DNA of 24,553 bases, from the NCBI GenBank assembly GCA_024811115.1, contig JAKOGH010001031.1, positions 1 to 24,553 of the forward strand, in the 5' to 3' direction. The notes below the pieces were generated by a model. It had not been told where the DNA came from and searched no databases. It saw only the letters and a list, made by a program, of their open reading frames with translations. Shown here one piece after another: positions 18,069 to 24,553 of this stretch; position 1 is the first letter of the stretch; every line of letters starts with the position of its first letter. The stretch is from Terana coerulea (Eukaryota > Basidiomycota > Agaricomycetes > Polyporales > Phanerochaetaceae). A program made the position numbers and the translations under genes.

Positions 18069-18800
18069 TCAGTGGAAGGCATTAGCACATGACCGGGGAC
18101 ACGCTAGGGCACAGCTTTGTGTACAAGATCTGCCTTCTCCATCAACCGGTGTAAGGCAACACGTGAATCGTTTCGGCAAGCTGGTAGCAAGCATGAGCCA
18201 TATGCTAAACAACGGACATAAACGGGGATGGAGACTGTACCTTACGAGCTGTGATTTGTAGTCAGGAGAAAACTTCGCTTTCTGGTGGGCGCCAATGTGA
18301 AATACTGAGAGCAGAGTACTGATCAATATAAACACGGATGATTCAGCAAAAATCTTGCTGAAGCAAATGCTGTGAGCTTCATGAGATGAAGGCAACAGTA
18401 CTTGCAAATCATGGATGAACCATTGATTGTACCCGAAGGCGTCGCAGCAAGGGTCAAGCGTAGGAGCTTCTACATTAAGAAATTGTTCAGGAATAAATTC
18501 ACTAGGTGGGTATTTACCGTTGTCTTCGAAGGCAAGATATCTAAGGATAGCTATTAGCAGCCTCTGCGAGAAAAAGTCAATTCCTCACCAAGAGTTAGGA
18601 ATAACTGTAGTTCCTTTGAGAATGAAGTATCCGTCTACATGAGAACTACAAGCATAGGAATGGTGTGTACTATGTACCTGAGGATGAGAGAAGTAGCACT
18701 ATGCTGCTGTGTTCATTTAGTTGACTTTGTCCAGCATGTAAATTGGTTTTCGATTTCCTTCACAATTCTGTACATTTGAGAATATACAGCTATAGTAAAA
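18069..18800 (-). pseudogene. Cytochrome P450 C-terminal half, pseudogene
   Basis: Haem-thiolate monooxygenase remains. Exons 18677-18589, 18540-18421, 18369-18241 and 18180-18069 are separated by GT..AG introns of 48, 51 and 60 nt. In order: a K-helix piece IVKEI and then, after a shift, RKPIYML (about 18770-18730, ExxR region); HVDGYFILKGTTVIPNS; YPPSEFIPEQFLN; the haem loop FGYNQCICFSK; FAESSVFILISTLLSVFHI; and LVSLPKRFTCCLTP. The haem loop should be FGxGRRxCPG; only the Cys and first residues remain, and the other changes are explicable as transitions. A TGA at the first splice join replaces an expected Trp. Upstream half not found. Substrate unknown. Confidence 0.8.
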
Positions 18801-19610
18801 ACAGTTACCCACTCGCGCCAAAAGAACGGTTGCCATGAGCATGAACCCACCACTGCAAAACACGGGCCCGTCATTTCCAAACTCAAGAAACAAAGCTCCA
18901 ACAGATAAATGCAATTAACAAATGTCAACACATACACCCTGCCTTCGCCTTTTGAGTTGTGTCGACTGTGGCACCTCTTTGGCCTATCCCTTGGTCCGAT
19001 CCTTGTGCTGACGGTGTTGGACTACCTAATCATCTCCACCACAATGGGCTTGTCCTCCGGCTTTGTCAACGTTGTCTGAGCGAACATCTGAGGAGCCTTG
19101 GGATAACAGCATTCTTGTATTTTGTGCCGGTGTCCATGCCGCTTTTGCTGTCAATTAGGCCAACAGCTCTTCCGCCTGTGTGCGTAAGGAGCTGCGAAGA
19201 CCACTGACACCTCTGCATCCCAGTCGATCTCGTGCATTCTCGGTGTATAACTCTTCAGCTTCTTGTTCTGCAGGCGACGTTACTTGAAGCAGCGTCAGAA
19301 TGAACAAAACACACATCAAAATAGTTTCTTTAGCCCTCTGCGAATTCTTCATTAACGTCTGCACAAAGTGGATCACATAGACGCCACAGTTACAGAAGTT
19401 GCGTTGTAGGGGTACCTGGGTAAGCACATCAGGAGCTGGCACATCCAAGCAGGGGATAGACGTACGAGTGTGCACTGACCATTTGGCAGTGTCTTCGCCT
19501 CGAGGTCCAGCCCCTTTTGTCTTGCACCTCCATCTGCAGGTACAGCTTAAGGTTGTTGATGACGGCAAGGTGCCTTGACCCCAAGCGAATCAAAAGTGAA
19601 GATCCAAGAT

Positions 19611-20020
19611 CTACGACGAGTACATCAGCAAAATGTACAATTGCTGACAATTGATGAGCGCTGATAAGCACTGAGAGCACTGATGAACAGTTTGGAACCG
19701 AAGTTCGAGCCCTGTTAAAGCCGGACTTTTACTAGATTTTGTATTTTCTTAGTTCCTCTTGTTTCATAAACTATGCTGGATGTGAATGATGATGGTTTAC
19801 TCGCCGAAGCTTTGCTGCAAGAGTCGGATGCAAGAGGGTCGAAATCGTCTGAGAGCGCTCAAAATGACTACTGAGACTGGTGGGCGCTGACAGCACTGAA
19901 GGGACTGAAGCGTGCTGAGATGGCTTCATCAGTACCTGTCAGTACCGCTCAGTGCCAATGCAACTTTGCTGATGTAGTACGTTAGGTGAGCAGATTATAA
20001 GCACAAATATAATCACGTAC
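19611..20020 (-). other. 410-nt intron of the protease pseudogene, enlarged by a MITE
   Basis: Donor GTACGT at 20020-20015 and acceptor GTAG at 19614-19611 join exons in phase (AG/A, giving SKR-SWIFTFDSL). Taking out the 354-bp element and one 3-bp duplication leaves 53 nt, the same size as its neighbours, with the branch-like CACCTAAC. Confidence 0.75.
19622..19975. mobile_element. 354-bp MITE with ACATCAGCAAA ends inside an intron
   Basis: Perfect 11-bp inverted ends ACATCAGCAAA are flanked by AGT on both sides (19619-19621 and 19976-19978), a 3-bp target duplication. Inside both ends are many copies of CACTGA/CAGTGCT-like subterminal words. No coding capacity. A 3-bp duplication with subterminal repeats recalls CACTA or Harbinger-type elements, but the end sequence matches neither consensus that I know. 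Confidence 0.75.
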
Positions 20021-20690
20021 CTTTTGGAGACAACTTCCGATCCTCTCGATGACGGAGCCGTCACTTCTCCATCAGGTACAACAGCTCCTGGTGCACGTTT
20101 TCTCTTTTGTGTCCTGATGGAAGACGTACTAGGGTCGACTGCAGGTGGTGGTAGTAGAACATATTCCGGGCTGCAAATGATAATAAAGTACCAGTGCGTG
20201 CTGTGACCGAATGATAAGACAAGACCAATATTTGTCCACATATTAGACCTTACCGTTTGTTGATAGGTATAATAATATATTTCTTGTTAAAGATATCGAC
20301 CTTCGATGTCCACTTGCGAACATTTTTGTACCCTTCTCATTTACTGAGAGACTGTCAGCACATATAATAGTGGCAACTAGCAACTTACTCTTTCACATTC
20401 AACCTGTTGTAGAAGAATGAACTGAAGACATGAACCTGGCCTGCTAGCTCCAGCTGCTTCTTGCAAAGGTCATCCAGCCACAACCTGGAACATGTAAGCT
20501 ATATGAAATGTTTATTCGAACGGGCACTGACTGCAGCCCAAACTCAATAAGGATATCATTCAAAAGGACCCTAGTTCAAGATGCTTGATGTCGCTCTGCG
20601 CAATGTTCACCACTTCAATTCTCAACAGTGGGAATGCCGAGATGCTTAATCGTATAATCAGCTCAGGAACTGGCAAGATGAATTGCCGGA

Positions 20691-21272
20691 TCAAAGAGAG
20701 CTACATACGAGTGGTTGGAACCAGATATAGTCAGTGTTTGAGTCTTCAAGGTCGAGAACTTCAGAGCGGGGTGTGCTACCTAAGTCGAAACACATTGCAG
20801 TTCCGACAGTCCGCCCTCATCTGCGCTGGTAGTTTGCTGCTTCCGAGCAGGGATTGTAGGTGCCACTCGATTCTGAACACATCATGCATACAGTGGCTAA
20901 GGCATCACTGAATATATACATACTTTGGACCTTGAACCTGTACTACCTGCATCCAAATGCAGTCCAACCCGCTGCACTCTCCTTGGTCTCAAGCATGAGT
21001 AGACTGAATCGATGAGCTTGCTCCGCTTAGCAACGCTTTGACAGGCCATGCATTCTCATACTGTCCTGTCAAGAATGAGCATTCTTCGCGAGCCTGGTGT
21101 ATATTAATTGGAGATATCATAGAGATATTGCTATGTATTAAACATATCAGTGTGATAGCTGAAGCCGCAACGCCCTCTGCCTGCTCAGCCCAGTGCAAAG
21201 TCGGATTGCAGAGCTCTTGAAACAACTTCTTGATGCATTGCTACTCGGACAAAACACGTGCAGGTCAGATCA
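20691..21272. other. Probable upstream remains of the protease gene
   Basis: On minus, this should encode the N-terminal part of the Ulp-type protein. Exon-like pieces are visible (for example RKQQTTSADEGGLSELQC near 20850-20790, and a 78-codon frame 21225-20989 starting MFQELCNPTLHW), but none shows a domain. Coding status cannot be settled. Confidence 0.25.
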
Positions 21273-21397
21273 TGTCAGATTTTGGTATTTTAGTGTTATT
21301 AAAATACCGTAAAGTATGTGAGTGACCTATATACGCTACGAGTGGTGTCTGGGTGCAGTAAGCATAGTGACAGTACCTTAATAACACTAAAGTACCG
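21273..21397. mobile_element. MITE copy 2
   Basis: The left end TGTCAGATTTTGGTATTTT and the right CACTAAAGTACCG are inverted relatives. The interior matches 8461-8560. The outermost right bases (AAATCTGACA in copy 1) are missing and the sequence passes straight into the LTR-like region at 21398. Confidence 0.6.
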
Positions 21398-21556
21398 CAG
21401 TAGTTCGGACTGACTGTCTGTTTGTTAGGTGAATACATATAAGAGACTTTCCTTTACTCTGAGCTTCGGACTGACTGTCCGTTTGTTAGCCTCATGCACG
21501 TCTACCTTGTGAGCCAGACCTTTGCCAACTCTGATATCAGTGTATATCTTTGTTAG
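21398..21556 (+). repeat. LTR end (U5 side) of copia-2 with internal direct repeat
   Basis: Identified because an iMet-type primer site follows it at once. It holds a direct repeat TTCGGACTGACTGTCYGTTT at 21404 and 21465, 61 bp apart, and a TATA-like ACATATAAG near 21435-21443 between the copies. The start of the LTR is not clear because the MITE adjoins it. It does not resemble the LTR at 24121. Confidence 0.45.
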
Positions 21557-21568
21557 GTTATGAGCCCC
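21557..21568 (+). other. Primer-binding site of copia-2
   Basis: GGTTATGAGCCC, identical over 12 bases to the copia-1 site. It is followed immediately by RT coding sequence in place of gag. Confidence 0.75.
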
Positions 21569-21569
21569 G

Positions 21570-22597
21570 ACTGCAGTCTTACTCGCCGAGCACGATCACA
21601 CTATGTTCTTTCAGCACCTTCCTGGCGGGCATATCACCATTATCTCTGCCCACGTTGATGACCTCACTCTCATTGCTCCAGAGGCAAAGATTCTCCAGCA
21701 CATGAGCAATAAGATTGACTCACACGTTCAGGCAACACCACTCAAGGATCTTCGCTGGCTGCTTGGTATGGCCATTACTTTGTGACCTTGAGAAGCGTAC
21801 AATTTCGTTCTCTCAACATGCTTACATCGACCAGCTCATTAGTCGGGTATGGTTTTGAGGACATCGAGCTACTTGCTATCTCAATGGACCTGCATGTGCA
21901 GTTGTCCAAGGATAACTGTGCGTCCACCCTAGAGGAAGTTGCCGCCATGTGTCATAAGCCCTATTGTTAGGCACTTGGCGCACTCATGTATACGCAGTCG
22001 CTACTCAATCTGTCATCTCATACGCTGTCTTTCAGCTCACCCGCTGCTCAGAGAACCTAGGTATGCACCACTGGAACCAGCTCTGCCGTGTTTATGTGTA
22101 CCTCAAAGGCACGCGCGACTTCACTCTCACCTTTAGAGGCAATAGCAGCAAGCCCTTGGTTGGCTACTCCGACACTGACGGTATGAGTACTGAAGGACGT
22201 CAGACCATCTCGGGCTATGCTTTCCTCATCGGCGGTGCTGTTTCCTGGTCATCAAAACAATAGGAAATTGTGGCACAGTCAACTTCTGAGGCCGAGTATG
22301 TCGCTCTTGCACATGCTGCAAAGGAGGCGCTCTGGCTTTGCAGCTACCTCTAAGGTCTGGCTCATGCCCTCCAACGTGACGACGCTCTACTCGGACAACC
22401 AAAGCGCCATCGCCCTAGACAAGGATAACTGCTTCTACTCTCGCACTAAATATATTGACATTCGTTTTCATTTTATTTGCTACCATATCAACCACAAGAA
22501 CCTCATTGTTGTCTACTGCCCTACTGATGATATAGTCGCTGATACCCTTACAAAGGTGCTCCCTTCGATGAAGGCCAAGCACTTCGCTTCGCCTTAG
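21570..22597 (+). pseudogene. copia-2 pol remnant: end of RT plus RNase H
   Basis: Begins directly after the primer site with LLAEHDHTMFFQHLPGG and the RT metal box HVDDLTLIA, here with both Asp intact. Continues LRWLLGMAIT, a stop, FSQHAYIDQLISR, ALGALMY, then RNase H with all three acidic residues: VGYSDTDG, TSEAEYVAL and YSDNQSAIAL. The tail TKYIDIRFHF and DIVADTLTKVLPSMKAKHF ends at TAG 22595-22597. Lesions: TGA at 21783, PYC*ALGAL (CAG to TAG at 21968), TAG after WSSKQ, TAA in the stretch after ALWLCSYL, and frameshifts. Gag, protease, integrase and most of RT are deleted. Less decayed than copia-1. Confidence 0.88.
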
Positions 22598-22608
22598 GCC
22601 TCGGCAAA

Positions 22609-22621
22609 GGCTTAAGGGGAG
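22609..22621 (+). other. Polypurine tract of copia-2
   Basis: GGCTTAAGGGGAG just before the TGT that starts the 3' LTR. Its position between the pol stop and an LTR start supports an intact 3' end of this element before the next insertion. Confidence 0.55.
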
Positions 22622-22624
22622 TGT
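22622..22624. repeat. Left 3-bp duplication TGT of the CACTG foldback element
   Basis: TGT before CACTGC, repeated at 24121-24123 after GCAGTG. It is also the first three bases of the interrupted LTR. Confidence 0.6.
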
Positions 22625-24120
22625 CACTGCGGAACCAAGAGATAAATCCTGGGGATTTATTGTGTCAGCACGTGGGAGTTTGAAACAAAATGGCCAGTAT
22701 AAGTCGCACGGATTGATTAAATATTCCATTTCAGGAGATATACAACTTAAGTGAGCGCGTAAATCTGCGCACCTAACTCTGTATCCCTCCCCAATAACTC
22801 ACAGAGCTTTATTTTGACAATAAATCCCTTGTATCTCTCATAGCTGTTCTGTGGATTTATAATGGGCACATTACTTGTAAGCAACAAGATAAATTCTTTA
22901 GACAAATACAAAATAAGTTGTACATGTATCCAGCATGAAATAGACAGAGGTCTTCAGAATACATCCACAGGATTTATTGTGGCAATATATTCTACCTAAC
23001 TCAGCGAGAGATATTGAGGACACACGGTCAACATAAGTAAGATAAAGTACGCAGATATATTCATTATAAATTACATATCACATATCTCCAGGATAAATCC
23101 AGCAGGACCTCGGACACTTAGAAATATAGATGTCTGCTAAATGTAGTAGTTAGACATAAACTCATTCAATATGAGACTTTTGATTACTGACAATGAACTT
23201 ACTAGTATGCACATTGGTATATTTAGATGCTGAACTGCAAATTCAGTAAGGACTATCTTGAACTTTCACATACATTGCACAATGGTGGCATAATCATAGA
23301 ACTTTGCTGTCCAAACCGGGTGCAATGAAGCATGGGTTTGTGTCACATGAAACATGACACTGTAGTAAGCACTTACGCGTTTAAGCATGGGGACTCGTGT
23401 GATGCTAATGCTAGCCAACGTCAAAACAGCGCAATCTGGCTGAGGTTGTTAATTTGGGCAACAAAGTTCTACAAATACGCTGCCATTGTGCAAAGTATAC
23501 AAAAGTTGATAGCTCTCACTAGATTTGCAATTATATGTGAATCTACCAATGTGCATTGTGTGTTTAGTGTCCACAGTCAAAAGGCTTATGTTGAATGCAA
23601 CTAACTACTATCTTCCACAGACATCTATGTTTCTAAGTGTCGAGGTCCTGCTGGATTTATTTTGAAGATATGCAATATGTGATTTATAATGAATATATCT
23701 GCATTCTTTATCTTACTTACATCAACCATATGTCCTCAATATCTCTCACTGCGTTAGGTGGAATATATTGCCACAATAAATCCTGCAGACGTATTCTGAA
23801 GACCTCTAGTTCATGCTGGATACATGTGTGATTTGTTTTTTTAATTTATCTAGTCAATTTATCTTATTGCCCACAAGTAATGTGCCCATTATAAATCCAC
23901 AGAAAAGCTTATAGGAGATATGAGGGATTTATTCTCAGAAAGCTCTGTGAGTTATCGGGGATGGACATAGAGTTAGTCAGGTAGATTTACGTGTTCATTT
24001 GAGGATATATCTCCCAAAAAGGAATATCTAATTAATGCGCGTGATTTATGCTGGCCATTTTGTTTCAGACCACCATGTGTTTACAAAATCCCCGGGATTT
24101 ATCTCTTGAGTTCTGCAGTG
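22625..24120. mobile_element. 1.5-kb CACTG-ended foldback element (CACTA/CMC-like)
   Basis: Left arm 22625 to about 23316 and right arm about 23454 to 24120 are inverted copies over nearly 0.7 kb, with about 140 bp between them. Ends are CACTGCGGAAC and (inward) CACTGCAGAAC, flanked by TGT on both sides. CACTA/CMC transposons have CACTA or CACTG ends and 3-bp duplications, so this is the best class. Landmarks repeated in inverse order: GTGGATTTATAATGGGCAC, AGGATTTATTGTGGCAATAT and GAGATATTGAGGACA. No transposase. The frames at 23332-23604 and 23637-23831 lie in the spacer and right arm and are not credible genes. Confidence 0.85.
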
Positions 24121-24406
24121 TGTCGAAGTTGGAAACTGAGCGCAGGCGCACAGGCATACATCGCCGCGCGTTGCGGATAGACACCCTGGCGCATCGGCGC
24201 ATCAGCGCCACAAGGTCTATTGATTCCCTAGTGCGGACTTGTTTTGTTTACCCCCTAACTCTGTTGGAATTTGGTGTTTGGGCGTTTCACCACCAAGCCT
24301 GGACAATGCCCGTGGTGCAAACCTTATTCTCGTAGACACATCTGCTGTACGCTACATCCATCTCGTTCGTTGAATCCACCCCCATTTACTTGCATACCTC
24401 AAATAG
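24121..24406 (+). repeat. LTR interrupted at its first bases (copia-2 3' LTR / copia-3 5' LTR)
   Basis: Starts TGTCGAAGTTGG right after the foldback element and runs to an iMet primer site at 24407. Since the copia-2 purine tract ends at 22621, the uninterrupted order would be purine tract, LTR, primer site. The 3' boundary (CCTCAAATA) is not a clean CA. No TATA box is evident. Confidence 0.55.
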
Positions 24407-24417
24407 GTTATGAGCCT
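24407..24417 (+). other. Primer-binding site of a third copia element
   Basis: GGTTATGAGCC, matching the other iMet-type sites over 11 bases. It is followed by about 115 bp of leader before an ATG. Confidence 0.65.
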
Positions 24418-24533
24418 CAGCCTCCCAGCTTAAACGAAATTGCAGCGCCGCTCATTTTCCATCGAACTCTCACACTCATTTCATTTTGGTCAATTCTCGC
24501 ACTCTTCGCAGTGCTCTTTCTCCTGTTTCCAAA

Positions 24534-24553
24534 ATGGCAACTACCCATTTCAC
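24534..24553 (+). CDS. Start of a possible copia gag (cut by window end)
   Basis: ATG at 24534 reads MATTHF before the window ends. Its position about 115 bp after a primer site, in an AAAATGGC start context, is what a gag start would look like. Too short to confirm. Confidence 0.35.

Larger units (their letters stand above)
19026..20690 (-). pseudogene. Ulp1/Ulp2-type SUMO protease (C48) pseudogene
   Basis: A cysteine protease of the SUMO-deconjugating family. Exons 20690-20532, 20484-20389, 20343-20254, 20200-20021 and from 19610 on are joined by introns of 47, 45, 53 and 410 nt. Motifs: NDILIEFGLQLWLDDL, QVHVFSSFFYNRL, YKNVRKWTSKVDIF, the catalytic His in THWYFIIICSPEY, the Asp in WIFTFDSLG, and Gln and Cys in VPLQRNFCNCGVYVIHF. 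A basic insert (TQKRKRAPG, possible nuclear signal) between His and Asp resembles Ulp2-like members. Lesions: a missing T before NDIL, TGA in exon 20343-20254, an extra G after FDSL, another shift before the Cys motif, and a late TAA. Last in-frame stop is TAG at 19028-19026. Upstream limit is uncertain. Confidence 0.82.

Noticed and set aside
23332..23831. Two plus-strand ORFs as transposase of the foldback element
   Set aside because: They lie in the loop and right arm, have no DDE-like motif, and the arm portion is mirrored in the left arm with stops.
1..24553. CRISPR array, bacterial operon or phage module
   Set aside because: No regularly spaced short repeats, no Shine-Dalgarno-led gene strings. 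Intron structure and retroelement types show a fungal genome.

Overview
The window looks like a transposon-rich accessory region of a filamentous fungus, most likely a basidiomycete (Agaricomycetes). The reasons are short introns of 45-60 nt with GT..AG ends and CTGAC/CTAAC branch points, Ty1/copia and Ty3/gypsy remnants of fungal type, and decayed pieces of a cytochrome P450, a NACHT-type ATPase and an Ulp1-type SUMO protease. I see no gene that is both intact and recognisable. Most lesions I could read are C-to-T or G-to-A changes (CAG to TAG, CGA to TGA, GAT to AAT), as expected from RIP or deamination of methylated cytosine. The family names come from motifs read by eye; no database search was possible.

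Layout. 1-960 is AT-rich without genes and ends at a tRNA-like, SINE-like sequence (minus). 970-1700 is a CpG-rich block with imperfect direct repeats and a strong hairpin. 2163-2479 is one end of a GTTCA-rich hAT-like repeat. 2778-8306 is a full-length but dead Ty1/copia element (copia-1) with two 290-bp LTRs, an iMet half-tRNA primer site, a purine tract and ACTAT target duplications. 8461-8560 is a MITE copy. 9260-9743 is a NACHT ATPase fragment that ends at a 1.27-kb hAT-like element (9744-11010). 11455-11970 looks like a plus-strand LTR abutting a minus-strand gypsy gag-protease remnant (11996-14458) that stops before its reverse transcriptase. 14941-15667 is a foldback element. 16372-16674 is a minus-strand copia LTR with its primer site. 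17206-17470 is a possible small spliced gene. 18069-18800 is a P450 pseudogene (minus). 19026-20690 is an Ulp1/Ulp2 protease pseudogene (minus) with a 354-bp MITE inside one intron. 21273-22621 is a second MITE copy and a second copia element (copia-2) in which the primer site joins directly to the end of the RT domain. 22625-24120 is a 1.5-kb foldback element with CACTG ends, inserted at the first bases of an LTR that resumes at 24121 and runs into another primer site and the first codons of a third gag.

Function. Nothing here forms a working pathway. The region reads as layered insertions into a cluster of accessory host genes that were then mutated together. The splice signals of the P450 and protease pseudogenes still look good, so their exon structure can be read through the damage.
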